DNA from: Bacteroidales bacterium
Lineage (GTDB): Bacteria; Bacteroidota; Bacteroidia; Bacteroidales; UBA12077
DNA length: 35,911 nucleotides
Direction: 5' to 3'
Assembly: GCA_003446015.1 (NCBI GenBank)
Contig: DMBU01000131.1
Coordinates: 39,802 to 75,712 of the forward strand
Positions 1 through 8,358 of the stretch are shown in pieces. Every line of letters begins with the position of its first letter. The stretch's first letter is position 1. Below the pieces are notes generated by a model. That model saw only the letters and a program-made list of their open reading frames with translations, was not told the origin of the DNA and did not search any database. The translations under genes were made by a program, and so were the position numbers.

Positions 1-933
1 GGGTAATTTATAAGAAGATAACTCTAAGGTCGGGTCATAATCTTCGAGCTGGTAATTTTTAAAGTTCCCATTTAGCTTTTCTTCCTTATGTTTTTCTTCA
101 ATGGTAAGCTCTATATCTTCATCTTCGTCTTCTTTTTCAACTATATTGTTTTGATTAATCTGAGTGGGTATTTCCTCTACCTCAGGCTTATTAATTTTTT
201 TAGTGATAAAAAGTAAATCATCGTCAATACTTTCTTCTTCGGACAGATATTCATTTTTATCTGTAAAGTTTTCTTCTTCAGGAGTAACATCTTCTGGCTG
301 AGAATGATCATCGAATTCTGTATAATTTCTTTTAAACAGGCTGGCTGATAATTTAATAATCCATTCAAGTGATTTATTAAAAGAAAGGATTACAAATGAG
401 ATGATAATAATTAAAAGCAAAAAAACTGTACCTGCTTTACCTAAAAAGGAATTTAACCATTGAGCAATAATATAACCATGAGCACCACCTAATCCGCTTC
501 CCAGGTAGCCATTTGTGTTTCCAAATAAATATCCTAATAAAACTGATAATATGATTGTTCCAATAATTGCAATTTTAAATGCTTTACGAATAGGGTATAT
601 TTTGATTTTGAAAAAACGAAAACCTATTACGATTAAAAGAAACGGGAAGGTAAAAGAAGCTATTCCAAACCATTTATTAATAAAAAGATTAGCGAAGTGA
701 GCACCCGCTTTTCCTGACCAGTTTTCCACAGAAATTTCTGTTTGCGAAATAACTTTCGAAAATTGAAAACTTTGATCAACTTTCCAGGTAAAAAAATACG
801 AAATAAATGCTAAGGTTAAAAAAGCAGACAAAAATATGGTGGTAACACCAATTATTATTTTTATCCGTTCATCAGAGAATATTTTATTACTCTTTTTTTT
901 AGCTTTTGTATTAGTGTTATTTTTTTTGGCCAT
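1..933 (-). CDS. ftsK: DNA translocase FtsK, N-terminal part (cut by window edge)
   Basis: Reading the minus strand from the ATG at 933 gives 311 codons without a stop to base 1, so the gene continues outside the window. The start MAKKNNTNTKAKKKSNK is basic. Hydrophobic segments at about residues 30-50, 85-110, 118-140 and 160-185 match the membrane domain of FtsK/SpoIIIE. A long acidic linker rich in Glu and Asp follows, and the visible end YDPTLELSSYKLP matches the conserved stretch just before the FtsK motor domain in Bacteroidota. FtsK anchors at the septum and pumps chromosome termini apart during division. The ATPase and gamma DNA-reading domains lie off the left edge and cannot be checked. 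The start is chosen because no in-frame ATG lies just upstream and a -7-like TTACTTTG sits about 50 bases before it. Confidence 0.88.
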   Translation of the reverse strand, partial: MAKKNNTNTKAKKKSNKIFSDERIKIIIGVTTIFLSAFLTLAFISYFFTWKVDQSFQFSKVISQTEISVENWSGKAGAHFANLFINKWFGIASFTFPFLLIVIGFRFFKIKIYPIRKAFKIAIIGTIILSVLLGYLFGNTNGYLGSGLGGAHGYIIAQWLNSFLGKAGTVFLLLIIIISFVILSFNKSLEWIIKLSASLFKRNYTEFDDHSQPEDVTPEEENFTDKNEYLSEEESIDDDLLFITKKINKPEVEEIPTQINQNNIVEKEDEDEDIELTIEEKHKEEKLNGNFKNYQLEDYDPTLELSSYKLP

Positions 934-981
934 TGATTATTAATAGTAATTATTACTTGCTTTAAAGTATGAAAATTACTA

Positions 982-989
982 CAAAGTAA
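982..989 (-). promoter_or_regulatory. Candidate -7 element for ftsK
   Basis: TTACTTTG on the minus strand matches the Bacteroidota -7 consensus TAnnTTTG at all but the second position and lies about 50 bases before the ftsK ATG. No TTG is found at the expected -33 distance, so support is weak. Confidence 0.28.
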
Positions 990-1050
990 TATAAATAAAC
1001 GCAAAAAATAACAGAATATTTAATTTATATATGAAATGATCAATAAACGA

Positions 1051-1737
1051 TTATTGCTTAAGTAATTCAATGATTTCAATCATTGTCTTTTTATTGATTG
1101 ATTCATATCCTTTTGGTATTTCAAAATCTTCTGAAGAAATTTCAGCTTCCTGAATTTTTCTTGCTGTAAGTTTCATAGGCATATCGTAAAGCTTTAGCTT
1201 GAATTCTAGCAATACTCCATCTATTGATTTGAAAGGGGTTTGAGCATTTACATTATTAATAATAATATCATCGGTATAATAAATATAAAATGGTTCTACA
1301 TTCGAATCGGGAATAGTAATTCTTGCTTTCTTGCTTTTAAAACCACAAACTTCCAGGCTTGTATCTTGAACTTCAATTTTCATCCCCGGAAGTTCTTCGA
1401 AAAACATTGATTTGTCATTTAGTTTTTCAACATACTTATATTTTTTATTTAATACTTTAACCAGAGTAATATTCCTTTTTTCTCTGAAGTTTTGAATATG
1501 AGTAAAGCTCACAATTCCTGAAAATCCTTCAATTTTATTGATGGTATTATTGTTCTTAAATTTAATTGTCATTTTCTTGGGTAATAGTCCCTTCATAAAA
1601 CTATCCATTGAATCATCCAGATATTCAATATCATATTCAATATATCCTTCTCGAATTCGATCCTTATGTTGGACTTTTTTGCATGAATTAAACAACGTGA
1701 AAATCAATGCGATAATAACAAATGTCTTAAATCTCAT
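1051..1737 (-). CDS. Predicted lipoprotein, DUF4412-like
   Basis: The 228-residue product starts with a short basic-hydrophobic signal and a lipobox-like LFNSC, with the acylated Cys expected at residue 19, so it is probably a membrane-anchored lipoprotein. The rest is mostly predicted beta strand with no catalytic motif. The pattern GYIEYDIEYLDDS near residue 31, a central repeat of short strands and the end DFEIPKGYESI resemble Bacteroidota DUF4412-type proteins (outer-membrane or LolA-like fold), where the 'F-IP-GY' ending is common. Function is unknown. It lies upstream of ftsK on the same strand with a gap of 117 bases that holds a possible separate ftsK promoter, so co-transcription is possible but not shown. 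Family assignment is by pattern recognition only. Confidence 0.72.
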   Translation of the reverse strand: MRFKTFVIIALIFTLFNSCKKVQHKDRIREGYIEYDIEYLDDSMDSFMKGLLPKKMTIKFKNNNTINKIEGFSGIVSFTHIQNFREKRNITLVKVLNKKYKYVEKLNDKSMFFEELPGMKIEVQDTSLEVCGFKSKKARITIPDSNVEPFYIYYTDDIIINNVNAQTPFKSIDGVLLEFKLKLYDMPMKLTARKIQEAEISSEDFEIPKGYESINKKTMIEIIELLKQ

Positions 1738-1930
1738 ATTCAGTTATTAAGGGTTTTACCCAAATTGAGTGTAAAATAATTAACTAAAATAGCGAAAGAA
1801 AAGAAAATATCAAAGGCTTATATTTAAGTATATTTCAATTATTTGATGAAAGTAAAAAAAATGTCTTTTAACATTTAGTTGAAAGCCCATTAAAGTGATT
1901 AGATTTTATATTTTTGAATCGTTTTTTTTA

Positions 1931-1938
1931 TAGATTTG
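1931..1938 (+). promoter_or_regulatory. Candidate promoter of arcC
   Basis: TAGATTTG is an exact match to TAnnTTTG and lies 30 bases before the arcC ATG. A TTG at 1914-1916 lies 14 bases upstream, slightly closer than the usual 17-23. Confidence 0.42.
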
Positions 1939-1968
1939 TAGCTCAAATTAGTAATTATATATAAATTA

Positions 1969-2931
1969 ATGAAAATGAATAAATTAGCTGTTGTTGCATT
2001 AGGTGGAAATGCTCTTTTGCGCGGTGATCAGATAGGGACAATTGATGAACAAGAACAAAATACCTTTGATACACTAGAGAATTTAGTGTATTTAATTAAA
2101 GAAGGTTATGATATTGTTATTGGTCATGGAAATGGACCACAAGTTGGAAATATCTTAATGAGAAATGATGCTGGTGAGCAATTGTATAACATTCCTCAAA
2201 TGCCCCTTGATATTTGTGTTGCTGATTCTCAAGGTGGAATTGGCTATATGATTGAACGAATGCTTAAGAATGTTTTGAAAAAACATAATATTGAAAAGGA
2301 AATTGTAACTCTTGTAACTTGTGTTGTTGTCGATAAAGATGACCCTGCATTTAAAGATCCACAAAAACGTGTTGGTAAAATTTACACCAAAGAAGAAGCT
2401 GATAAACTTGTTGCTGATAAAGGATGGATTTTCAAAGAAGAGGTTAAAGCTCATGGAGGTTGGAGAAGAGTTGTTCCTTCTCCAAGGCCAATTAGCATAA
2501 TGAATGAAAGAGTTATTGAATCATTAGCACGACAGGGAAATATTGTAATTGCTGTTGGTGGAGGGGGAGTACCTGTGTACATTGACGAAAAAAATGATGT
2601 GCGACCAGCTGAAGCTGTCATTGATAAAGATTTAGCTTCGGCTCTGCTTGGAGCCAGAATTAAAGCTGATGAGTTTTATATTTTAACTGATGTTCCATAT
2701 GTGTATATTAACTACAAAAAGGAAAATGAACAAAAATTAGAATTTTTAAACAAAGCTGATATTGAGAAATATATGGCCGAAGGCCAGTTTGCCCAGGGAA
2801 GTATGGCTCCAAAAATTAAAGCTTGTGTTGAATTTGTTGAAAAAGGTGGCAAGAAAAGTGTTATCACTGAAGCTACTAAGCTTGAAGATCGTTCTTATGG
2901 AACAAAAATTACCTTAGAATACGAAGACTAA
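1969..2931 (+). CDS. arcC: Carbamate kinase
   Basis: The 320-residue product has the normal family length. It belongs to the amino-acid kinase fold: nucleotide/carbamate loop VVALGGNAL at 8-16, GHGNGPQVGN at 52-61, GGGGVP at 197-202, the phosphate-binding DKDLASALLGA at 219-229, and the C-terminal GSMAPKIKAC at 277-286. The enzyme makes ATP from carbamoyl phosphate and ADP in the cytoplasm, the last step of arginine deiminase or related ureido catabolism. It is followed 120 bases later by ornithine carbamoyltransferase, which would supply the carbamoyl phosphate from citrulline. No arginine deiminase or antiporter gene is in the window. Two starts are possible, at 1969 or two codons later at 1975. 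Confidence 0.95.
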   Translation: MKMNKLAVVALGGNALLRGDQIGTIDEQEQNTFDTLENLVYLIKEGYDIVIGHGNGPQVGNILMRNDAGEQLYNIPQMPLDICVADSQGGIGYMIERMLKNVLKKHNIEKEIVTLVTCVVVDKDDPAFKDPQKRVGKIYTKEEADKLVADKGWIFKEEVKAHGGWRRVVPSPRPISIMNERVIESLARQGNIVIAVGGGGVPVYIDEKNDVRPAEAVIDKDLASALLGARIKADEFYILTDVPYVYINYKKENEQKLEFLNKADIEKYMAEGQFAQGSMAPKIKACVEFVEKGGKKSVITEATKLEDRSYGTKITLEYED

Positions 2932-3051
2932 ATTAATAAACGAATCGAAGGAATTGACATCTATTTTTATTTCATCAAGAAAAACAGTATAGGAAACCGA
3001 GAACATTAAAATAAATAATCAATAGTCATTTTAAAATAAAAATTAAAAATT

Positions 3052-4053
3052 ATGGCATTCAATTTAAGAAATAGAAATTTTTTAAAACTTTTGGATTTTA
3101 CTCCACAAGAAATAAAATTCTTATTAGATCTTTCTGCAGATCTAAAAAAAGCAAAATATAATGGAACCGAACAACCAAGGCTAACAGGTAAAAATATAGC
3201 TCTTATTTTCGAAAAAGCTTCTACTCGTACACGTTGTGCTTTTGAGGTAGCTGCATACGATCAAGGAGCACATGTTACTTATCTGGGTCCTTCAGGATCA
3301 CAAATTGGGAAGAAAGAGTCAATGGCTGATACTGCTCGTGTTCTTGGAAGAATGTACGATGGTATTGAATACCGTGGTTTTGGACAAGATATCGTTGAAG
3401 AATTAGGCAAATATGCAGGAGTTCCTGTTTGGAATGGTTTAACCAACGAATTCCATCCTACTCAAATATTAGCAGATTTTTTAACTATGATGGAACATTC
3501 TGATAAACCTTTACATCAGGTTACTTTTGCTTATGTTGGCGATGCCAGAAACAACATGGGTAACTCATTAATGATAGGTGCTGCCAAAATGGGAATGAAA
3601 TTCCGTTCAATTGCACCAAAAAGTGTTCAGCCAACAGCTGAATTAGTTGCTAAAGCAAAGGAAATAGCTAAAGAGACCGGAGCCGAAATTATTGTTACCG
3701 ACAATGTTGCTGAAGGTGTTAAAAGCTGCGATTTTATTTATACTGATGTTTGGGTTTCTATGGGCGAACCTGACGAAGTTTGGAAAGAAAGAATAGAATT
3801 ACTTAGACCTTATCAGGTAAACAAAAAAATGATGGACTTAACAGGTAATCCAAAATGTAAGTTCATGCATTGTTTACCAGCATTCCATAACAGAGAAACT
3901 GCTGTTGGAGAAGAAATTTTCCAAAAGGTTGGTTTAGATGGCATGGAAGTTACGGAAGAGGTTTTTGAATCTCCGGTATCCATTGTATTCGACGAAGCAG
4001 AAAACAGAATGCACACCATAAAAGCGATAATGGTAGCTACATTAGGAGCTTAA
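3052..4053 (+). CDS. argF: Ornithine carbamoyltransferase, probably catabolic
   Basis: The 333-residue product carries all hallmark motifs: carbamoyl-phosphate loop STRTR at 57-61, HPTQ at 135-138, the ornithine-binding DVWVSMG at 232-238, and the catalytic-loop HCLP at 273-276. It transfers the carbamoyl group between carbamoyl phosphate and ornithine/citrulline. Loop GPSGSQIGKKES (79-90) and the length match the E. coli-like/ArcB class rather than the acetylornithine-specific enzyme (ArgF') of Bacteroides, which suggests a true ornithine substrate. With carbamate kinase just upstream, a catabolic role (arcB) is likely, but sequence alone cannot separate biosynthetic from catabolic use. A terminator follows directly. 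Confidence 0.93.
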   Translation: MAFNLRNRNFLKLLDFTPQEIKFLLDLSADLKKAKYNGTEQPRLTGKNIALIFEKASTRTRCAFEVAAYDQGAHVTYLGPSGSQIGKKESMADTARVLGRMYDGIEYRGFGQDIVEELGKYAGVPVWNGLTNEFHPTQILADFLTMMEHSDKPLHQVTFAYVGDARNNMGNSLMIGAAKMGMKFRSIAPKSVQPTAELVAKAKEIAKETGAEIIVTDNVAEGVKSCDFIYTDVWVSMGEPDEVWKERIELLRPYQVNKKMMDLTGNPKCKFMHCLPAFHNRETAVGEEIFQKVGLDGMEVTEEVFESPVSIVFDEAENRMHTIKAIMVATLGA

Positions 4054-4068
4054 TTAATTTACATATTT

Positions 4069-4112
4069 AAAAAGGTGCCTTTCAATAATTTTGAATTGGC
4101 ACCTTTTCTCTT
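4069..4112. terminator. Bidirectional rho-independent terminator
   Basis: AAAAGGTGCC at 4070-4079 pairs with GGCACCTTTT at 4098-4107, with an inner TTCAA/TTGAA stem (4081-4085 with 4091-4095). Flanking A and T runs serve both strands. It sits between the convergent carbamoyltransferase and universal stress protein genes. Confidence 0.88.
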
Positions 4113-4126
4113 GGGGATATTTTAAA

Positions 4127-5014
4127 TTAATGTTTAAAAATTCCAAGTGGATCAACAAATCGATTAATAATTGAGTTTGATTCTGATTTAGCAGCCTGAG
4201 AAGTTATAGTCATCACAGGAATATTCGAATTGTTAATTAGTCTATGTGCAAAAGCACCAATATAATTATCGAAGCTGTAACTTTCCTTATGGGTCATTAA
4301 AACGATTAAATCAGAATCTGTTTTTTCTGAATATTCAAGAATATCCTGATAGGCATATGATTTTCGTTTTCTGATAAGTTGAATCGTATAATTAACTTTG
4401 TTTTCTTTTAATGTCCTTTCAAGTTTGCGTACTTTCTTTCTGATACGCAGATTTTGTGTTGGTCTTCCTCCAAAGAGAACAGAAATAAAATGTAAATTAG
4501 CGTTCGCATATTCATTAAACGCTAAGGCTGATAAAATCTGCCGGTCAGTATCTTCAGACAAATCAATTGGGACTACAATATTTGAAATTTTAGAATCGAT
4601 TTTATTTTTTATGGTTATAACCGGGCACTTTGATTCTGTAATAACATGTGTTACAACCGATCCTAAAATTTTATTTTCTTTATCTTCTTTATGTTTGTCG
4701 CAAAGGACAATAAGACCACAGCTTACAGATTCTGAATATTTCATGATTTGCTCGTGAATTCTTCCGAAAAGCACACTTAATTCAAATTCAATATCTGGAT
4801 AGAGAGCAGCAGTTTTTTTTAAATTTTCGAGTGATAATTCTGTTAATTTTTCTTTTGTTTCTTTAGTTAAAATAAGATTATTCCACCAATCAGTAATTTC
4901 TATTATATTGATTAAATGAATTTTACTTTTAAAAAGTTTGGATAAAAAGATAGCTTCTTCAAGGGAGTTATCAGAATCACGTGAAAAATTTATGGGTACA
5001 ATTATATCTTTCAT
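4127..5014 (-). CDS. Tandem-domain universal stress protein
   Basis: The 295 residues hold two Usp folds: residues 1-140 (start MKDIIVPINFSRDSDNSLEEA) and about 146-280 (start SNIVVPIDLSEDTDRQIL). Each ends with the typical strand, CPVITIK in the first and IPVMTI in the second. The ATP-binding glycine pattern is reduced: domain 1 keeps LGSVVTHV and domain 2 has IGAFAHRL, so nucleotide binding is uncertain. Usp proteins are cytoplasmic and promote survival under starvation or stress, often by unknown means. The gene follows the DUF456 gene by 26 bases on the same strand, so the two are probably one transcript. A C-terminal tail after residue 280 (SIINRFVDPLGIFKH) looks like an appended peptide. 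Confidence 0.88.
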   Translation of the reverse strand: MKDIIVPINFSRDSDNSLEEAIFLSKLFKSKIHLINIIEITDWWNNLILTKETKEKLTELSLENLKKTAALYPDIEFELSVLFGRIHEQIMKYSESVSCGLIVLCDKHKEDKENKILGSVVTHVITESKCPVITIKNKIDSKISNIVVPIDLSEDTDRQILSALAFNEYANANLHFISVLFGGRPTQNLRIRKKVRKLERTLKENKVNYTIQLIRKRKSYAYQDILEYSEKTDSDLIVLMTHKESYSFDNYIGAFAHRLINNSNIPVMTITSQAAKSESNSIINRFVDPLGIFKH

Positions 5015-5040
5015 AGTTAGTTTTTTAAAGTTACCTAATT

Positions 5041-5517
5041 TTAAAGCAATCCTTTAACAAAATGCCAGGTAATATATATTGAAGCTGCTAATTTCAAACC
5101 AACTCCGGTTAGAAACCCGATAAATGCTCCCATACCTGCTTTAAATGCATCTTTATTATTTGCCCCCTTTAAAGATTCGCCAACTATTGCTCCAACTAAT
5201 GGTCCAATTATTAATCCAAATGGGCCAAAAAAAATCATTCCAATCACCATTCCTATTGTAGCTCCCCACATTCCGGCTTTTGTCCCTCCAAACTTTTTTG
5301 TACCCCAAACAGGCACAATATAATCCAGAACTGTAACCAAAATTGCTATAAATGCCAGGATTAGCAAAAAATTAGTTGAATATTCGGCAAACTCTGTAAA
5401 ATGTAAAACAAGTATTCCCAAAAAACTTAAAGGAGGACCTGGTATAATTGGTAAAATGCAACCTAAAAGACCACCAATAATTAAAATAATTGCTATGGCG
5501 AGTAAAAAGTAGTCCAT
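5041..5517 (-). CDS. DUF456 family membrane protein
   Basis: The 158-residue protein is almost entirely hydrophobic, with about five membrane segments: 4-22, 24-42, 48-68, 82-114 (glycine-rich) and 132-155. The glycine-zipper-like pattern (GGTKAGMWGATIGMVIG, then GPLVGAIVGESLKG) and the start MDYFLLAIAIILIIGGLLGCILPIIPGPP are typical of DUF456. The function of that family is not established. Glycine-zipper segments suggest oligomer packing in the inner membrane. It is first in an apparent two-gene unit with the universal stress protein, a stress-linked context. Confidence 0.85.
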   Translation of the reverse strand: MDYFLLAIAIILIIGGLLGCILPIIPGPPLSFLGILVLHFTEFAEYSTNFLLILAFIAILVTVLDYIVPVWGTKKFGGTKAGMWGATIGMVIGMIFFGPFGLIIGPLVGAIVGESLKGANNKDAFKAGMGAFIGFLTGVGLKLAASIYITWHFVKGLL

Positions 5518-5564
5518 CGTTTCTACGTTTAATAATATTAAGAGGTTAAAAATATGAATTTATT

Positions 5565-5572
5565 CAAATTTA
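5565..5572 (-). promoter_or_regulatory. Candidate promoter of the DUF456 - usp unit
   Basis: TAAATTTG on the minus strand is an exact -7 match, about 48 bases before the DUF456 start. No TTG at -33 was found. Confidence 0.38.
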
Positions 5573-5584
5573 TAAAAACTGAAT

Positions 5585-5606
5585 GTAATTTATATGTTTA
5601 AATTAC
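5585..5606 (-). terminator. Weak AT-rich hairpin at the end of the feo operon
   Basis: GTAATTTA (5585-5592) pairs perfectly with TAAATTAC (5599-5606) and overlaps the stop of the small Cys-rich gene. A short T run follows on the minus strand. It could end feo transcription, but the stem has almost no G or C. Confidence 0.3.
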
Positions 5607-5755
5607 TTTAACGCCTTAATTTTACTTTTAACATCACAAGATGAGCATCCACATGAACCTTCCGGTTTGCTTTTAAAGATTAAAAGAATCTGATAAACTG
5701 TATATCCGGATGCATACAGAACTATAACGAAAACGATTATTTCTTGAATATTCAT
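5603..5755 (-). CDS. FeoB-associated Cys-rich membrane protein
   Basis: This 50-codon gene begins at the ATG at 5755, three bases after the feoB stop, so it is almost certainly co-translated with feoB. The product MNIQEIIVFVIVLYASGYTV... has one membrane segment at about residues 5-26. A basic stretch follows, then a cytoplasmic-side CGCSSC motif (Cys 35, 37, 40) and a lysine-rich tail. It matches the small FeoB-associated Cys-rich family found next to feoB in many Bacteroidota and Firmicutes. A role as FeoC substitute, metal relay or membrane partner of FeoB has been suggested for such proteins; the sequence shows only the Cys cluster. It is short enough to be missed by automatic calling. 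Confidence 0.88.
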   Translation of the reverse strand: MNIQEIIVFVIVLYASGYTVYQILLIFKSKPEGSCGCSSCDVKSKIKALK

Positions 5756-5758
5756 ATC

Positions 5759-8200
5759 TTAAATGATTAAGGATCCAATTTGATGTATTAGTAAAGACAC
5801 AAACCAGGCTAAAAATGTTGTGTAAAGCATGGTGAAAACTGCCCATTTCCAATGCCCGGATTCTTTGCTGATTGCTGCAATAGAAGCTACGCAGGGGAAG
5901 TAGAGTAAGATGAAAATCAGGAATCCATATGCCACAAGAGGGGTAAACCGCTGATTACCATTTTCATCTTTTTCATTTTGTAATCTGTTTATCAGGTTAT
6001 TATTTCCTTCATCTTCGGCTTGATACAAAACACCCATTGTACTCACAACAATTTCTTTTGCAGCAACTCCTGATAAAAGACTAACACTCATTTTCCAATC
6101 AAATCCAAGTGGGCGCATAATAGGCTCAATGCTTTTTCCTATTCTTCCAATGTATGATTTGGCTTGTTTTTCTGCATTCTTGGCAATTAGTAAGTCTTCA
6201 GTGATTTTATCCTTGTCAGGTGAATTTTCTATTTTCGCCTGAGCAATTGCCTGATCAAAATCAATACTGTAACTCACTTCCTTTGGATAATAACCTAATG
6301 CCCAAATAATGATAGAAGCAACTAGAATTACACCTCCCATTTTATTAATATATTGCACACCTTTAAACCACATATGACGTGTTAGATTTCGCAAGGTGGG
6401 AATCCTGTATGGTGGCAGTTCCATTACAAAAGGAGTTTCATTTGATCTGAAAATTGTTTTCTTAAAAAGTATTGCCATAAGCGCTGCAACAGCAACTCCA
6501 ATGATATAGATAGAAAATAGCACAAGACCTGGACGCTCCGTAAAAAAGGCTGAGATAATTAATACATAAACAGGTAGTCGGGCACTACAAGACATAAATG
6601 GATTTATGAGCATAGTGAGAATTCTGTTTTGCCGATTTTCAATTGTACGCGTAGCCATTATAGCAGGAACATTGCATCCAAATCCCATAATTAAAGGAAT
6701 AAATGATCGGCCGTGTAAGCCTATTTTATGCATTATACGATCCATTATGAAAGCTGCTCTGGCCATATAACCGGTATCTTCCATTAATGATATAAAAAAG
6801 AAAAGAATAAGAATATTTGGCAGAAAAATGATCACCCCGCCAACTCCTCCAATTACACCGTTTATCAAAAGATCTTTCAAAGGTCCATTAGACATTATAT
6901 TGCCAACCAATTGTCCTAAAAGAGTTACCAGATAATCAATCCATTCCATGGGGTACTGACCTAAAGTGAATGTGGATTGAAACATTAACCATAAAAAGAA
7001 TATGAAAAAGGGAAAGCCAAAGTATTTGTGAGTTAAAAAGTTATCTATTTTTTCTGTTTTTTTTCTACGTGTGTTAATGTTCCCTTTGTAGGTTTCTTTT
7101 AATGCACCTGCAATGAATCCATATTTTGCATCAGTAATTATGGTTTCACTATCTTCACTTATTAATGATTCTAATGATTTTATCTCTTTTTCTGCAGTAT
7201 TTTTAATCGTTTTATAGTTACCCCATTTAGACAAAGTGAAATTTGCGGATGCATCTTTTTCTAATAGTTTAATTGCATAAAATCTCGAGGAAACAATATC
7301 AGTGAGTTTTTTATTTTCCCAAATTACGTCTTGAATTTTACGAATAGATTTTTCAACATCCTTCCCATAATTAATATGAATGTGACGTACTGAAGGATCT
7401 TTGTCTTCGTATACTTGAATTACTTTATCAAAAAGATCTTTTATTCCAAAACCTTTTGAACCAATTGTGGGAATAATTGGGATACCAATCATTTTCCCTA
7501 AGGAATCAAAGTCAAATTCATCGCCTTTTTTTCTTAACTCATCATACATGTTTAAAGCTATAACCACTTTTATATCCATGTCGATGAGCTGAGTAGTTAA
7601 ATAAAGATTCCTTTCCAAATTTGAAGCATCAACAACATTAACTATAATATCAGGAATTTCACCAAATATATATTTACGCACATATAATTCTTCGGGGGAA
7701 TATGCAGAAAGAGAGTATGTACCTGGTAAATCTGTAATATTTAAAATGTAATCGCGAACTTTGCATTCTGCAGTTTTAGAATCGACAGTAACTCCACTAT
7801 AATTTCCAACATGTTCCTTTGAGCGTGAAGCAAAATTAAAGAGAGAGGTTTTTCCTGAATTTGGATTTCCAACCAATGCCACCTGAATTTCTTTTCCTTT
7901 TTTTCGTGCCGAAGTTTTTAGTGCAGCTTCTGAGATAACCCCATTGTATTTATTTATTTCGAGTTTTCTTGCTTCCTCTTTTGTGATAACTTCAATTAAT
8001 GAAGCTTCGCTTCGTCTGAGCGAAACTTCATATCCCATAATACTGTACTCAACAGGATCTTTAAGAGGTGCGTTTTTTACAACGATAACTTTTTTGCCTT
8101 TTACAAAGCCCATTTCGGTAATGCGTTTTCGAAAAGCACCACGGCCTCTTACTTTGGTTATATATCCTACTTCGTTATCCTGTAATAGTGATAATTTCAT
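5759..8200 (-). CDS. feoB: Fused FeoA-FeoB ferrous iron transporter
   Basis: The 813-residue product begins with a complete FeoA (SH3-like) domain at 1-72, then a linker, then FeoB. The GTPase domain shows G1 GNPNSGKTS at 111-119, the G2 region NYSGVTV at 133-139, G3 DLPG at 157-160 and G4 NMYD at 217-220. The membrane part starts near residue 395 with two Gate (nucleoside-permease-like) regions, including the conserved GFGCNVPAIMATRT and SCSARLPVY, and later GVAAKEIVVSTMGVLYQ. It moves Fe(II) across the inner membrane under GTPase control. The FeoA-FeoB fusion is usual in Bacteroidota, so no separate feoA is expected. The operon ends with the small Cys-rich protein. Expression is probably iron-controlled, with a promoter and inverted repeat at 8240-8288. 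Confidence 0.97.
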   Translation of the reverse strand: MKLSLLQDNEVGYITKVRGRGAFRKRITEMGFVKGKKVIVVKNAPLKDPVEYSIMGYEVSLRRSEASLIEVITKEEARKLEINKYNGVISEAALKTSARKKGKEIQVALVGNPNSGKTSLFNFASRSKEHVGNYSGVTVDSKTAECKVRDYILNITDLPGTYSLSAYSPEELYVRKYIFGEIPDIIVNVVDASNLERNLYLTTQLIDMDIKVVIALNMYDELRKKGDEFDFDSLGKMIGIPIIPTIGSKGFGIKDLFDKVIQVYEDKDPSVRHIHINYGKDVEKSIRKIQDVIWENKKLTDIVSSRFYAIKLLEKDASANFTLSKWGNYKTIKNTAEKEIKSLESLISEDSETIITDAKYGFIAGALKETYKGNINTRRKKTEKIDNFLTHKYFGFPFFIFFLWLMFQSTFTLGQYPMEWIDYLVTLLGQLVGNIMSNGPLKDLLINGVIGGVGGVIIFLPNILILFFFISLMEDTGYMARAAFIMDRIMHKIGLHGRSFIPLIMGFGCNVPAIMATRTIENRQNRILTMLINPFMSCSARLPVYVLIISAFFTERPGLVLFSIYIIGVAVAALMAILFKKTIFRSNETPFVMELPPYRIPTLRNLTRHMWFKGVQYINKMGGVILVASIIIWALGYYPKEVSYSIDFDQAIAQAKIENSPDKDKITEDLLIAKNAEKQAKSYIGRIGKSIEPIMRPLGFDWKMSVSLLSGVAAKEIVVSTMGVLYQAEDEGNNNLINRLQNEKDENGNQRFTPLVAYGFLIFILLYFPCVASIAAISKESGHWKWAVFTMLYTTFLAWFVSLLIHQIGSLII

Positions 8201-8239
8201 TTTTAATTTCTTCCTTTGCCCGGATTATTAAATTTTGTT

Positions 8240-8270
8240 CAAAAGTAGGTTTCTAAGAGCTATCATACAA
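8240..8270 (-). promoter_or_regulatory. feoB promoter
   Basis: On the minus strand, TTG (8268-8270) is followed after 20 bases by TACTTTTG (8240-8247), an exact match to the Bacteroidota TTG-N17-23-TAnnTTTG promoter. The expected transcript start lies about 30 bases before the feoB ATG. Confidence 0.6.
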
Positions 8271-8288
8271 TACCATAATATTGGTATT
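8269..8288. promoter_or_regulatory. Inverted repeat overlapping the feoB -33 element, candidate operator
   Basis: AATACCA (8269-8275) and TGGTATT (8282-8288) form a perfect 7-base inverted repeat with a 6-base AT spacer. It overlaps the -33 TTG of the feoB promoter and lies 21 bases before the -33 TTG of the divergent gene. Size and position fit a dimeric repressor such as a Fur- or DtxR-type metal regulator. The regulator is not in the window. Confidence 0.45.
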
Positions 8289-8308
8289 TTAACATATAAA
8301 TTAAGGTT

Positions 8309-8338
8309 TTGTTAAAAATGATATAAGTATTAAGTTTG
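8309..8338 (+). promoter_or_regulatory. Promoter of the unknown gene divergent from feoB
   Basis: TTG (8309-8311), a 19-base spacer and TAAGTTTG (8331-8338) match the Bacteroidota promoter exactly. The ATG at 8359 is 20 bases downstream, so the leader is short. Confidence 0.58.
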
Positions 8339-8358
8339 ACCTTTATAATTCAAACAAT

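Noticed and set aside
515..700. 61-codon open frame on plus opposite ftsK
   Set aside because: Overlaps the membrane segments of FtsK on the other strand; no start context.
1538..1750. Open frame on plus opposite the lipoprotein gene
   Set aside because: Antisense shadow of a signal-bearing gene with a clear lipobox; composition is typical of a reverse reading.
2155..2454. Open frame on minus inside arcC
   Set aside because: Lies wholly opposite the conserved carbamate kinase motifs.
4398..4757. 119-codon open frame on plus opposite the universal stress protein
   Set aside because: Opposite a well-supported Usp domain; no motif.
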